DNA of 64,000 bases from NCBI GenBank assembly GCA_048296855.1, contig CP182631.1. One strand, 5' to 3'. A model generated the notes under the pieces. It was not told where the DNA came from, searched no databases, and saw only the letters and a list, made by a program, of their open reading frames with translations. Position 1 is the stretch's first letter. Every line of letters begins with the position of its first letter. A program made the translations under genes and the position numbers. The DNA comes from Pseudocolwellia sp048296855 (GTDB lineage Bacteria > Pseudomonadota > Gammaproteobacteria > Enterobacterales > Alteromonadaceae). Shown here piece after piece: positions 8,678-17,734 of the stretch.

Positions 8678-8972
8678 AGCTAATTCTTCTTTCTGTTAAT
8701 TGTTGACAATATATTCACATTAAATATGAAAAAATTCAATTCATATATATTTGTTTTGTTGTTAAATGGATGGTTTTTGTGGGGATATATTGTTTAATGT
8801 ATATAGATAATAAATATAGATAATAAATATATGTAGATAAATAATCTTTTTGTAAGCAATGGTTAATTTCTTGTTTTTACAGAAAGAGTCCCAATATTAT
8901 TTGACTACAAAGTTATACACGCTTCATTGTTAAATTAATGAGATTAATAACCCTTAATAGTAAGGAATACAC
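8678..8972. other. AT-rich intergenic region with short direct repeats
   Basis: Contains no open frame of interest. Between about 8800 and 8850 the unit ATAGATAATAAAT occurs twice in direct repeat, followed by a degenerate third copy, upstream of the decarboxylase gene. It may hold the promoters of both divergent neighbours, but no strong -35/-10 pair stands out. Confidence 0.5.
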
Positions 8973-9929
8973 TTGTTTTTTGAAGGTTCTGAGAAGAAAG
9001 TAGAAGTGATCATTAAAAACTCTTCGTTTTCATTAATTGATGATGTGACAGATGAGTTTTGGCTTGAATTAGTTAAAAGAGCTAACGCTAAAATTCTTTC
9101 TTGTATTCAAAATAAGTGCTGTAAGGCTTTTATTCTTTCTGAGTCGAGTCTATTTGTATGGCATGATCGTTTTGTTATTTTAACTTGTGGGGTTACTCAT
9201 TTAGTTAATTCAGTTGAATATTTTATTCAAGAACAAGGTGTTGAGTGTATTGAATACTTAACTTATCAACGAAAAAACGAGTATTATTCTCATGCTCAGC
9301 CCAGTTGCTTTGGCGACGATATAAAAGTATTGAATAAATATATTAAAGGTAATGCATTAAGGTTTGGTGAAATGGATAGCCATCATACTTTTTTGTTTTA
9401 TAAACAGGGTGAACACAGAGTTCAGAATAAATCTTATGAATTATTGGCTTATCAAATTAGCGATCAAGTGTCTGAAAAATTCATCAATCCTAATATTACC
9501 GTCCAAGAAATAAGAAAATTTTTACAGTTAGATAAATTACTACCAGACTTCCTTATTGATGATCATATATTTGATCCTTATGGTTATTCTGTTAATGCTA
9601 TTAAAGATGACAAATATTTAACTATTCATGTAACGCCACAAGCTGAAAGTAGCTATGTGAGTGTTGAGTCAAATATCAATTTAATTGAACTGTCTCCTCT
9701 TATTTTAGAGGTGCTTGAACCTAAGTCTTTTGATTTACTGAGTTTTAATGAAGTAGAGTTTAAACCATTAATTAAACAGTATATTAATAGTCAATATGTG
9801 AGTAAATCTTTAGTTGAACAACAGTTAAAAAATGGCTGCAATGTACACTTTGCTAATTATGTTTTACCTCAGCATAATTTTATAACTGCTACCGTGTTTG
9901 ATTTGTTAGAAGAGCATAATGAATTGTAA
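8973..9929 (+). CDS. S-adenosylmethionine decarboxylase, eukaryotic-type proenzyme
   Basis: Protein of 318 aa that matches the eukaryotic-type AdoMet decarboxylase family along its length, not the short bacterial SpeD forms. The N-terminus begins FFEGSEKKVEV, like the FEGTEK of plant and animal enzymes. ILSESSLFVW holds the self-cleavage site (between Glu and Ser, making the pyruvoyl group), and ILTCGVTHL the catalytic Cys. FDPYGYSVNAIKDDKYLTIHVTPQAESSYVS matches the proton-donor/processing region. The product, decarboxylated AdoMet, gives the aminopropyl group for spermidine. The start is TTG with a TAAGGAAT ribosome-binding site; no upstream ATG fits. Spermidine synthase is not in the window. 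It ends 6 bases from the convergent AraC gene. Confidence 0.88.
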   Translation: MFFEGSEKKVEVIIKNSSFSLIDDVTDEFWLELVKRANAKILSCIQNKCCKAFILSESSLFVWHDRFVILTCGVTHLVNSVEYFIQEQGVECIEYLTYQRKNEYYSHAQPSCFGDDIKVLNKYIKGNALRFGEMDSHHTFLFYKQGEHRVQNKSYELLAYQISDQVSEKFINPNITVQEIRKFLQLDKLLPDFLIDDHIFDPYGYSVNAIKDDKYLTIHVTPQAESSYVSVESNINLIELSPLILEVLEPKSFDLLSFNEVEFKPLIKQYINSQYVSKSLVEQQLKNGCNVHFANYVLPQHNFITATVFDLLEEHNEL

Positions 9930-9935
9930 TCTTGT

Positions 9936-10859
9936 TTAGCTATGTCTTGATTCTCTATATTGTTTAGGGGATATACCAATTACTTTTTTAAATAAGCGTG
10001 AAAAGTAATAGGGGTCTGTATAACCTAATGCTTCACCAATACTTTTAATATTCTTTTCAGAGTTATCTAAATAAAAACATGCCCTTTGAATTTTCATATT
10101 AATAAAATGTTGTATAGGTGAACTATCGGTGAGCTCTTTAAATTTTTTCAAAAAATGAAATTTAGATAGCTGACTATGATGGGCTAAGGCATCTAAACTA
10201 AGCTCTTGATGTAAATTATTCTGCATTAGCGTTTCTACATCATTTAAATTAAAAGAGGAATTATTGTTAAAAGACGTAAGTCTTAATTGCAGTGCTAAAA
10301 AGCTTAATGATTGTTGTAAAACATGAACGGCATGAATAACGTTAGTGGCGGTATATCCTCTGCTGCCTAACTCAAGTAATTCATCAAAATCGTTAGATAT
10401 ATTAGTTAATGCGCCAACATGAGCGACACCATCATCCATCTTCATTAATAATCTTTGCGCAAAGTAATCAGCTAAACAGCCATCAAAGTTAATCCAAAAC
10501 AATGCGTTTTTGTGTGCTATTTTTATGTTTTTTTTATTTTCTATTTGTAATTTATATTCAAATGCTTCATTTGGAGAAATAACAACAAGATCACCACGTT
10601 TTAACTTTCTTACTTTATTTTTATAATGCAATACTCCATGATCGGTTAATGAATAAATGAGCCAATGGCTACTGGTTCGCTTTTGTTGTATTTGATAAAA
10701 ATTATTTTGAGATTTTCCAAGAGATATAGGGTACATGCCTTCTGTTAATGGGTGTACTTTCAGTTTATCTAATAAAAATATAGGAATAATTAGCCTAATA
10801 TCATTCAAGTTTTTTTTTAGTTCAACCTTCCTTTGTTTACCTATAAGCGCGTTACTCAT
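9936..10859 (-). CDS. AraC-family transcriptional regulator
   Basis: Regulator of 307 aa from the ATG at 10859; an in-frame TTG 30 bases upstream is less likely. The N-terminal half is an AraC-type sensing beta barrel (PNEAFEYKLQIENKK, ALFWINFDGCLADYF). The C-terminal 100 residues hold the two helix-turn-helix motifs (ELSLDALAHHSQLSKFHFLKKFKE and IGEALGYTDPYYFSRLFKKVIGISPKQYRES). It is divergent from the isobutyryl-CoA mutase gene across about 210 bp, so control of that cluster is a reasonable inference. Its ligand is not visible. Confidence 0.85.
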   Translation of the reverse strand: MSNALIGKQRKVELKKNLNDIRLIIPIFLLDKLKVHPLTEGMYPISLGKSQNNFYQIQQKRTSSHWLIYSLTDHGVLHYKNKVRKLKRGDLVVISPNEAFEYKLQIENKKNIKIAHKNALFWINFDGCLADYFAQRLLMKMDDGVAHVGALTNISNDFDELLELGSRGYTATNVIHAVHVLQQSLSFLALQLRLTSFNNNSSFNLNDVETLMQNNLHQELSLDALAHHSQLSKFHFLKKFKELTDSSPIQHFINMKIQRACFYLDNSEKNIKSIGEALGYTDPYYFSRLFKKVIGISPKQYRESRHS

Positions 10860-11067
10860 TTTATATTGCCTATTTGAAACTAATAACAATATAGTCCATC
10901 AAAATAACAATAAAATCAATTTTAGCGCCTTATTTAGTATGTTTAAATTTTATTATCAAAATAAAAATAGCAATAACGTACTAATTATTAAGTTGGAATA
11001 TGTACTAACTTTAGGTCTTTGCTTCGTGCATTGTGCATCTTTCAGCTAAGTAGGGTGAGATATTTAA

Positions 11068-14000
11068 ATGAATACTGAACGATACCAATTAAAAAATAAG
11101 ATAAGAATTGTAACAGCAGCTTCATTATTTGATGGGCACGATGCAGCGATTAATATTATGCGTCGAATTTTACAATCAAGTGGTGCTGAAGTTATTCATT
11201 TAGGACATGACCGTAGCGTTGAAGAAGTGGTTAATACGGCAATACAAGAAGATGCTAATGCTATTGCTATGACCTCATACCAAGGTGGTCATAACGAATA
11301 CTTTAAATATATGTACGACCTATTAAAAGAACGTGGGTGTGAACATATAAAAATCGTTGGCGGTGGTGGTGGTGTAATACTGCCTGACGAAATAAAAATG
11401 CTACATGATTATGGAATTACTCGTATTTATTCTCCTGACGACGGCCGTGAGCTTGGCCTTTTAGGGATGATTGATGACATGCTTGAGCGTTGCGACTTTA
11501 AAACAGGCATGAATGTGAAAAAAGATGATGTAGCCAATTTAAAGAAAAACGACAAACAAGCCATTGCTCGTTTAATTTCAGCTGCCGAAAATGCACCAGA
11601 AGAAAATAAAGCGGCTTTAGACAAAATTCGTAAAATAGCGGCGACTGGTACTACACCAGTTTTAGGTATTACTGGCACGGGTGGAGCAGGTAAATCATCA
11701 TTAGTTGATGAACTTATTCGTCGATTTTTAATGGCAACTAACGATAGTAAAATCGCTATTGTGTCAGTTGATCCGTCAAAACGTAAAACAGGTGGTGCTT
11801 TGTTAGGCGACCGTATTCGTATGAATGCGGTTAATAACGATCGTGTTTATATGCGCTCACTAGCGACTCGTCAATCAAACCTTGCATTATCTGTTTATGT
11901 AAACGATACATTAGAGATCCTGAAAGCGACAGATTTTGATTTAATTATTTTAGAAACCTCAGGTATTGGTCAGTCAGATACTGAAATTGAAGAACATTCA
12001 GACGTTTCTTTATATGTAATGACACCTGAATACGGCGCAGCAACGCAGTTAGAAAAAATAGACATGCTTGATTTTGCTGACATCATCGCATTAAATAAAT
12101 TTGATAAACGTGGTGCTTTAGACGCACTTCGTGATGTAAAAAAACAATATAAGCGTAACCGTGGCATGTTTGAAGCCGGCGATGAGGAGGTTCCTGTTTA
12201 TGGCACTATAGCATCGCAGTTTAATGACCGTGGTATGACTGAACTTTATAATGCGGTAATTACCGCTTTAAATGATAAAGCAGGGTTAGTTGTTGGTGAT
12301 ATCTTGCCAATTGAAGGCACATTAGCTAATAAAAGTAGTGTTATTCCGGGTAACCGTATTCGTTATTTATCTGAAATATCAGAAAATAATCGTAGTTATG
12401 ACGCTTGGGTAGAAAAACAATCACAAGTTGCGCAAAAGCTTTACGGTATTCATAAAGCGATTGAAACAGCAAAAGAAACAGAAACAGAGGTTTCTGAGCA
12501 GTTAGTTATGCAACTTGAAACTTTATATAGCAAAGTTGAGTTGGATCTTGATCCAAAAAACAAACTGTTACTTGAAGAGTGGCAAACTAAAGTTCAACGT
12601 TATAAAGACCCTGAGTTCAAATTTAAAGTACGCGATAAAGAATTATCAATTCAAACCCATTCTAAATCACTATCTAATTCTGACATTCCTAAAATCAGTA
12701 TGCCTAAGTACCAAGGGTGGGGCGACATTCTAAAATGGAGCTTACAAGAAAACGTACCGGGTGAATTTCCATACACTGCGGGTTTATTTCCATTCAAGCG
12801 TGAAGGTGAAGATCCAACACGTATGTTCGCAGGTGAAGGTGGTCCAGAAAGAACTAACCGTCGCTTTCATTATGTATCAAAAGGTATGCCGGCAAAACGT
12901 TTATCAACGGCATTTGATTCTGTAACTTTGTACGGTAATGATCCTGCTATACGCCCAGATATTTACGGTAAAATAGGTAACGCTGGGGTTTCAATTTGTT
13001 GTCTTGATGATGCAAAAAAACTGTATTCAGGTTTTGATTTAGCCCATGCAATGACTTCCGTTTCTATGACCATCAATGGTCCTGCACCTATGTTATTAGG
13101 CTTTTTCCTAAACGCCGCCATTGATCAACAGTGTGAACGTTACATTACTGAGCAAGGTTTAGAAAAAGAAACTCAAGCGTTAATTAAAAAAATATATAAA
13201 GACAAAGGCTGCGAACGCCCAAGTTACCAAGGGGATTTACCCGAAGGTAATAATGGCTTAGGTTTAATGTTGTTAGGTATTACGGGTGACCAAGTATTGC
13301 CTCCTGCTATTTATCAAGAAATAAAAGCAAAAACCTTAACCTTAGTACGAGGAACCGTACAAGCCGATATTCTTAAAGAAGATCAAGCGCAAAATACCTG
13401 TATTTTCTCAACAGAATTTGCACTACGTTTAATGGGGGATGTGCAAGAATACTTTATTGAAAAAGGCGTTCGTAACTTCTACTCAGTGTCTATTTCTGGT
13501 TATCATATTGCAGAAGCTGGTGCTAACCCGATAACACAATTAGCATTAACGTTAGCCAACGGCTTTACCTTTGTTGAATACTACTTAAGCCGCGGTATGG
13601 ATATTAACGAATTTGGTCCTAACTTATCATTCTTCTTCTCTAACGGTATTGACCCAGAATACGCAGTAATTGGTCGTGTAGCTCGTCGTATTTGGTCAAA
13701 AGCCATGAAAAATAAATATGGCGCTAATCCTCGTGCGCAAATGTTAAAGTATCATATTCAAACATCGGGTCGTTCATTACATGCGCAAGAAATTGATTTC
13801 AATGATATTCGTACTACATTACAGGCGTTATATGCAATAAATGATAATTGTAATTCATTACATACTAATGCTTATGATGAAGCTATCACAACTCCAACGG
13901 AAGATAGTGTTCGTCGTGCTATGGCTATTCAATTGATTATTAACCGTGAATTAGGACTATCGAAAAATGAGAATCCAATTCAAGGTGCCTTTATTATTGA

Positions 14001-14448
14001 AGAACTTACAGACTTAGTTGAAGAAGCGGTATTAACTGAATTTGATCGTATTAACGAGCGTGGTGGTGTACTAGGTGCAATGGAAACCATGTACCAACGT
14101 GGAAAAATTCAAGAAGAAAGCTTGCATTACGAACACTTAAAACATTCAGGCGAATACCCTATTATTGGAGTAAATACCTTCTTAAGCTCTAAAGGTTCAC
14201 CAACAGTGGTACCTGATGAAGTTATTCGTGCAACCGAAGAAGAAAAGAATTATCAAATTGAAATGTTAGCAACACTACAAAAAGTCAATAAAGACCAAGC
14301 GCAAGTATTGTTGAAAAAACTGCAAACTGCAGCTATTAATCATGAAAATATTTTCGAGTTAATGATGGATGCGTGTAAAGTTTGTTCGTTAGGGCAAATA
14401 GTAAGCTCCTTATTTGAAGCTGGCGGTCAATACCGGAGAAATATGTAG
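11068..14448 (+). CDS. icmF: Fused isobutyryl-CoA mutase IcmF
   Basis: Fusion protein of 1126 aa with the domain order of IcmF: B12-binding domain (about residues 10-140, ASLFDGHDAAINIMRRIL with the His that ligates cobalt), MeaI-type G3E GTPase chaperone (about 190-420, P-loop GITGTGGAGKSSL, ALNKFDKRGA), linker, then the mutase TIM barrel (from about 555, ending near 1090; SVSISGYHIAEAGANP). It interconverts isobutyryl-CoA and n-butyryl-CoA with adenosylcobalamin, and some members also act on isovaleryl/pivalyl-CoA. The order differs from ordinary methylmalonyl-CoA mutase, which has no internal GTPase. The start ATG follows AGGGTGAG. Two downstream genes for branched-chain acyl-CoA turnover and the divergent AraC regulator suggest a catabolic cluster. 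Confidence 0.95.
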   Translation: MNTERYQLKNKIRIVTAASLFDGHDAAINIMRRILQSSGAEVIHLGHDRSVEEVVNTAIQEDANAIAMTSYQGGHNEYFKYMYDLLKERGCEHIKIVGGGGGVILPDEIKMLHDYGITRIYSPDDGRELGLLGMIDDMLERCDFKTGMNVKKDDVANLKKNDKQAIARLISAAENAPEENKAALDKIRKIAATGTTPVLGITGTGGAGKSSLVDELIRRFLMATNDSKIAIVSVDPSKRKTGGALLGDRIRMNAVNNDRVYMRSLATRQSNLALSVYVNDTLEILKATDFDLIILETSGIGQSDTEIEEHSDVSLYVMTPEYGAATQLEKIDMLDFADIIALNKFDKRGALDALRDVKKQYKRNRGMFEAGDEEVPVYGTIASQFNDRGMTELYNAVITALNDKAGLVVGDILPIEGTLANKSSVIPGNRIRYLSEISENNRSYDAWVEKQSQVAQKLYGIHKAIETAKETETEVSEQLVMQLETLYSKVELDLDPKNKLLLEEWQTKVQRYKDPEFKFKVRDKELSIQTHSKSLSNSDIPKISMPKYQGWGDILKWSLQENVPGEFPYTAGLFPFKREGEDPTRMFAGEGGPERTNRRFHYVSKGMPAKRLSTAFDSVTLYGNDPAIRPDIYGKIGNAGVSICCLDDAKKLYSGFDLAHAMTSVSMTINGPAPMLLGFFLNAAIDQQCERYITEQGLEKETQALIKKIYKDKGCERPSYQGDLPEGNNGLGLMLLGITGDQVLPPAIYQEIKAKTLTLVRGTVQADILKEDQAQNTCIFSTEFALRLMGDVQEYFIEKGVRNFYSVSISGYHIAEAGANPITQLALTLANGFTFVEYYLSRGMDINEFGPNLSFFFSNGIDPEYAVIGRVARRIWSKAMKNKYGANPRAQMLKYHIQTSGRSLHAQEIDFNDIRTTLQALYAINDNCNSLHTNAYDEAITTPTEDSVRRAMAIQLIINRELGLSKNENPIQGAFIIEELTDLVEEAVLTEFDRINERGGVLGAMETMYQRGKIQEESLHYEHLKHSGEYPIIGVNTFLSSKGSPTVVPDEVIRATEEEKNYQIEMLATLQKVNKDQAQVLLKKLQTAAINHENIFELMMDACKVCSLGQIVSSLFEAGGQYRRNM

Positions 14449-14480
14449 TTAATATTCGGTAAATAAATAGCTCAAACCAT

Positions 14481-14746
14481 TAGGGTCTGTTGACCTTTTA
14501 GGTATGTTTTTGCAGCAATCTGTTTGATTTTTATACGAGGCATAGTGATTGATGTGTGGTCGTTCCACATAAAATCACTATAACGATGTAGAAATATCAA
14601 ACAGGCGCTGCCCAAGGGTACATTTAAAAGCGATTTATTCTTCGTTAAACCTTTTTTACATAGATGACTATGTGACAAAATGTTTGCCTTGACTAAAACG
14701 CTTTTAAATTGAACAAAAATCATACTCGAAAGATCAACAGGCCCTA
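14481..14746. repeat. MITE-like repeat family A, long composite form
   Basis: An element of 266 bp with outer inverted ends AGGGTCTGTTGACCTTTT and, on the other strand, AGGGCCTGTTGATCTTTC. Its left 128 bp is the inverse of the short element at 3400-3531. The right 138 bp adds a second hairpin arm pair (TTTAAAAGCG with CGCTTTTAAA) and a small palindrome CATAGATGACTATG. An 83-codon open frame across it is a by-product of the repeat. It separates icmF from the hydrolase gene. Confidence 0.85.
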
Positions 14747-14793
14747 TAGTTAAGGTAATAGATTTAGGGCTATTAATAAAAGAGAATGAATAA

Positions 14794-15912
14794 ATGAATT
14801 CAGTTATTTTTAAAGAGTTTACTTGTCGTCATAATCAAAAAATAGGCATTGCTGAGCTTAATAACCCTAAAGCTTTAAATGCCCTAAATCTTGATATGAT
14901 CAGATTATTGCATACACAGTTAAAATCTTGGCAGAATGATAAGGATGTTAGTGCCGTTTTATTACAAAGTACTAGCGAAAAAGCATTCTGTGCGGGCGGC
15001 GATATTGTAAGCTTATATAACGATATAAAAATAGGCCAACATAACAAAGCACCTTTAGATGATAAAAAGTTAACGCAAAGCTTGTCATCAGATTTTTTTA
15101 AAGAAGAATATGCCTTAGATTTATATATTCACGAATATTCAAAACCCATTATTGTTTGGGGTAATGGATTTGTTATTGGTGGTGGATTAGGTCTATTTGC
15201 TGGAGCTAGCCATAGAGTTGTTACTGAAAATACACTAATGGCGATGCCTGAAGTTGCTATAGGCTTATACCCTGAAGTTGGTGCAAGCTGGTTTTTAAAT
15301 AAAATGCCTCATAATATTGGAGAATTTTTAGCTATTACAGGGGCTTTTTTTAACGCAAGTGACGCACAATATTTAGGTTTGTCTAACTTTTCTATTAAAC
15401 ATAGCTATAAAAAAGAAGTCATTGACGTTTTATGTGAAATTGACTGGTCAGAAGGTGAAGACTCTTATAACCAAGTAGATAACGCACTAAACACTTTTGA
15501 CAAGTTGTCTACTGCTGATATTCCTGAATCATTAATTAAACCTAATCAAGCTGTGATTGCTGATTTAATGAATCTTAATAATATAAACGATATTGCAACT
15601 AGCTTAAGTAATACTCAATATAACAATAAATGGCTAAAAGAAGCTCAAGTTAAATTTAATAACGCGAGTGTATTAAGTTCTGCTATTGCATACCAACAAC
15701 TACAACGCACAAAAACATATTCTAAGGCTCAATGCTTTGAAGCTGAACTGAACTTATCTCGAAGATGTTGTCAGCATAAAGAATTAGAAGAAGGCATAAG
15801 AGCTCAATTGATTGATAAAGACAAAAATCCTCAATGGACATATAAACATTGTAAAGAGATAGAACCCGAAGTGATGACGTGGTTCTTTTCTCCTATTAAT
15901 AGTACTGATTAA
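14794..15912 (+). CDS. 3-hydroxyisobutyryl-CoA hydrolase-like (enoyl-CoA hydratase superfamily)
   Basis: Crotonase-fold protein of 372 aa, the length typical of 3-hydroxyisobutyryl-CoA hydrolase rather than the 260-aa enoyl-CoA hydratases. The oxyanion-hole motifs are KAFCAGGDIVSLY (about residues 64-76) and GNGFVIGGGLGLFAGASHRVVTE (about 123-145). The MPEVAIGLYPEVGASWFLNKMP segment carries the acidic residues characteristic of the hydrolase branch. The reaction releases 3-hydroxyisobutyrate in valine degradation. It follows icmF after a MITE and precedes an SDR gene by 9 bases, so the latter two are an operon. Confidence 0.8.
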   Translation: MNSVIFKEFTCRHNQKIGIAELNNPKALNALNLDMIRLLHTQLKSWQNDKDVSAVLLQSTSEKAFCAGGDIVSLYNDIKIGQHNKAPLDDKKLTQSLSSDFFKEEYALDLYIHEYSKPIIVWGNGFVIGGGLGLFAGASHRVVTENTLMAMPEVAIGLYPEVGASWFLNKMPHNIGEFLAITGAFFNASDAQYLGLSNFSIKHSYKKEVIDVLCEIDWSEGEDSYNQVDNALNTFDKLSTADIPESLIKPNQAVIADLMNLNNINDIATSLSNTQYNNKWLKEAQVKFNNASVLSSAIAYQQLQRTKTYSKAQCFEAELNLSRRCCQHKELEEGIRAQLIDKDKNPQWTYKHCKEIEPEVMTWFFSPINSTD

Positions 15913-15921
15913 GGAATTTAC

Positions 15922-16683
15922 ATGAATTTACAAGATAAAGTTATCGTTATAACCGGTGGCGGACAAGGTTTAGGCCGTTCAATGGCTGTATATTTAGCAA
16001 CTTACGGTGCGAAGTTAGCTTTAATAGATTTAAACGAAGAGTTATTAGCTGAAACCGTCAAGTTAGTTGAAAAGGCAGGTTCAACAGCAAAATACTATTT
16101 AGCTAACGTAACCTCTGAATCTGAAGTCGAAAATACTTTTACTCAAATTAATACCGATTTTAATGGTTTTGATGGCTTAATTAATAATGCAGGAATATTA
16201 CGCGACGGTATGTTTGTAAAAGCTAAAGATGGAGTTGTTACTAAGAAAATGTCTTTAGAGCAATTTCAATCAGTTATTGATGTAAACCTAACAGGTGTGT
16301 TTTTATGTGGTCGTGAAGCCACTGTTCACATGATTGAGCAAAAGCGTAAAGGCGTTATTATTAATATGTCGTCTATCGCTCGTGGTGGAAACATGGGGCA
16401 AACTAACTATGCAGCATCTAAAGCTGGCGTAGTGGCAATGACAATAACATGGGCAAGAGAACTTGGCAGACATGGCATTCGTGTAGGAGCAATCGCACCA
16501 GGCGTTATTCGTACAGCAATGACAGATGCAATGAAACCTGAAATGCGTGACCGTTTAGAAAAAATGAAACCAGTAGGGCGCCTAGGCGAAGCTGATGAAA
16601 TAGCCCATACCGTGAAATACATTTTTGAAAATGAATTCTTTACAGGTAGAGTTGTTGAGATTGATGGTGGTCTTTGTATGTAA
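15922..16683 (+). CDS. Short-chain dehydrogenase/reductase (FabG- or 3-hydroxyacyl-CoA dehydrogenase-like)
   Basis: NAD(P)-dependent SDR of 253 aa. The cofactor motif TGGGQGLG is at about residues 11-18, NNAG near 89, the catalytic Ser in INMSSIARGG, and YAASKAG holds the Tyr-Lys pair. Asp in ALIDLNEE (end of strand 2) suggests NAD preference. The ARELGRHGIRVGAIAPG and EIDGGL ends are classical. It is probably a 3-hydroxyacyl-CoA or 3-oxoacyl reductase. The neighbouring hydrolase and mutase suggest a CoA or 3-hydroxy acid substrate in branched-chain catabolism, but a FabG-like role cannot be excluded. Confidence 0.8.
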   Translation: MNLQDKVIVITGGGQGLGRSMAVYLATYGAKLALIDLNEELLAETVKLVEKAGSTAKYYLANVTSESEVENTFTQINTDFNGFDGLINNAGILRDGMFVKAKDGVVTKKMSLEQFQSVIDVNLTGVFLCGREATVHMIEQKRKGVIINMSSIARGGNMGQTNYAASKAGVVAMTITWARELGRHGIRVGAIAPGVIRTAMTDAMKPEMRDRLEKMKPVGRLGEADEIAHTVKYIFENEFFTGRVVEIDGGLCM

Positions 16684-16715
16684 TTATCCTTACAGGTAAT
16701 GAATGCAGTAACGAA

Positions 16716-16745
16716 AGAAAAGATGAGTTTTACTCGTCTTTTTTG
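16716..16745 (+). terminator. Rho-independent terminator after SDR gene
   Basis: AAAAGATGAG pairs with CTCGTCTTTT around a 5-base loop, ending in a T run, 35 bases after the SDR stop. Confidence 0.85.
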
Positions 16746-16795
16746 CTATTTAAAGGTTAAATAACCATAAGTTAATATTTACTAAATGTATTTAT

Positions 16796-17332
16796 ATGAA
16801 AAAAGCATTATTTTTAGACCGAGATGGCATCATTAATGTTGATCACGGATATGTATATAAAATTGAAGAATTTGAATTTATGCCAAAGATCTTTGATTTA
16901 TGTAAGCTAGCTGTTGAAAAAGGTTATCTTATTATTGTTATTACTAATCAATCAGGGATTGGACGAGGTAAATATACAGAGTTAGATTTTGAAAAACTAA
17001 CAAAGTGGATGAATGAACAATTCTCTATTAATAGCATTTATATAACAGACGTTTTTTATTGTCCCCATCATCCAGAAAAAGCGATAGGTCATTACTTGAA
17101 AACCTGTGATTGTAGAAAACCTGCTCCAGGTTTAATTAATCAAGCTGTAAGCAAATATCAAATAGATGTTACTCAAAGTATATTTATTGGCGATAAGCAA
17201 TCAGATATCGAGGCTGCAACGTCTGCAGGAATACAAAAGAAAGTTTTATTTTCTCATGTTCATTCACAAAGTCAGAAGTTAGATACCATTTACACTGACG
17301 ATTTGGATAAAATAAGAACGATTTTTGTATGA
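16796..17332 (+). CDS. gmhB: D-glycero-beta-D-manno-heptose 1,7-bisphosphate 7-phosphatase GmhB
   Basis: HAD phosphatase of 178 aa in the ADP-heptose pathway for lipopolysaccharide inner core. The nucleophile motif LFLDRDGIIN opens the protein, ITNQSGIGRG is motif 2, and FIGDKQSDIEAA is the metal-binding motif 4. The zinc cluster typical of GmhB is visible as CPHHPE...TCDCRKPAPG. It sits directly upstream of an rrn operon, as gmhB does next to rrnH in E. coli, so the synteny supports the call. A weak ribosome-binding site precedes the ATG. Confidence 0.92.
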   Translation: MKKALFLDRDGIINVDHGYVYKIEEFEFMPKIFDLCKLAVEKGYLIIVITNQSGIGRGKYTELDFEKLTKWMNEQFSINSIYITDVFYCPHHPEKAIGHYLKTCDCRKPAPGLINQAVSKYQIDVTQSIFIGDKQSDIEAATSAGIQKKVLFSHVHSQSQKLDTIYTDDLDKIRTIFV

Positions 17333-17350
17333 TTTGTTTGTTAATCAAAC

Positions 17351-17376
17351 AACTTTAAATTAATTTAAAGTTTTTT
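17351..17376 (+). terminator. AT-rich terminator after gmhB
   Basis: AACTTTAA and TTAAAGTT form a stem followed by TTTTT, 18 bases past the gmhB stop and just before the first rRNA promoter. Confidence 0.7.
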
Positions 17377-17387
17377 CAAAATAAGTG

Positions 17388-17415
17388 TTGACGTCACCTC
17401 AAAAATCTCTAAAAT
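17388..17415 (+). promoter_or_regulatory. rrn promoter P1
   Basis: TTGACG, 16-base spacer and TAAAAT, followed by a GC-rich discriminator GCGCTCC typical of stringently controlled stable-RNA promoters. AT-rich sequence upstream could be an UP element. Confidence 0.8.
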
Positions 17416-17581
17416 GCGCTCCACTTCTTCAGGGAAACCCAGAGAAGGTAAGTATAGGAAATACTTAGTTCACTTAATAAGGATAACGAAGTGAGAGTTT
17501 TGATAGGTTTAGTTAGGCTTAATTGACGAATTAAACGAAAGATAACTTTTAAAATCTTTTAAAAAGAATTTCAAAAAGTTG

Positions 17582-17609
17582 TTGACATCAAAACTGAGAC
17601 GCGTAGAAT
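17582..17609 (+). promoter_or_regulatory. rrn promoter P2
   Basis: A perfect TTGACA, 16-base spacer and TAGAAT, followed by GCGCATC. It is about 190 bases downstream of P1 and matches the layout of the tRNA-operon promoter at 51361. Confidence 0.82.
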
Positions 17610-17708
17610 GCGCATCTCACTTCAGGCAAGGCCTGCAGCACAAGAGCTTAACGAATGCGATTAACCTCTTGCTTCTTTTATAAAAAGAAGCCTTTCTTTA
17701 AAAATTAG

Positions 17709-17734
17709 TTATCATGCAATTTGTGTGAACACTC
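17709..17734 (+). other. 5' half of pre-16S processing stem
   Basis: The 26 bases here pair with 19531-19556 (one mismatch) across the 16S gene, forming the long stem cut by RNase III. A boxA-like TTCTTTAAAAATT lies just upstream (about 17692-17704). Confidence 0.75.

Noticed and set aside
10860..10889. TTG start 10 codons upstream for the AraC regulator
   Set aside because: No ribosome-binding site; the ATG at 10859 gives a normal N-terminus.
14472..14723. 83-codon frame (ends ITMPRIKIKQIAAKTYLKG)
   Set aside because: It runs across MITE A; the same peptide would arise from any copy of the repeat.
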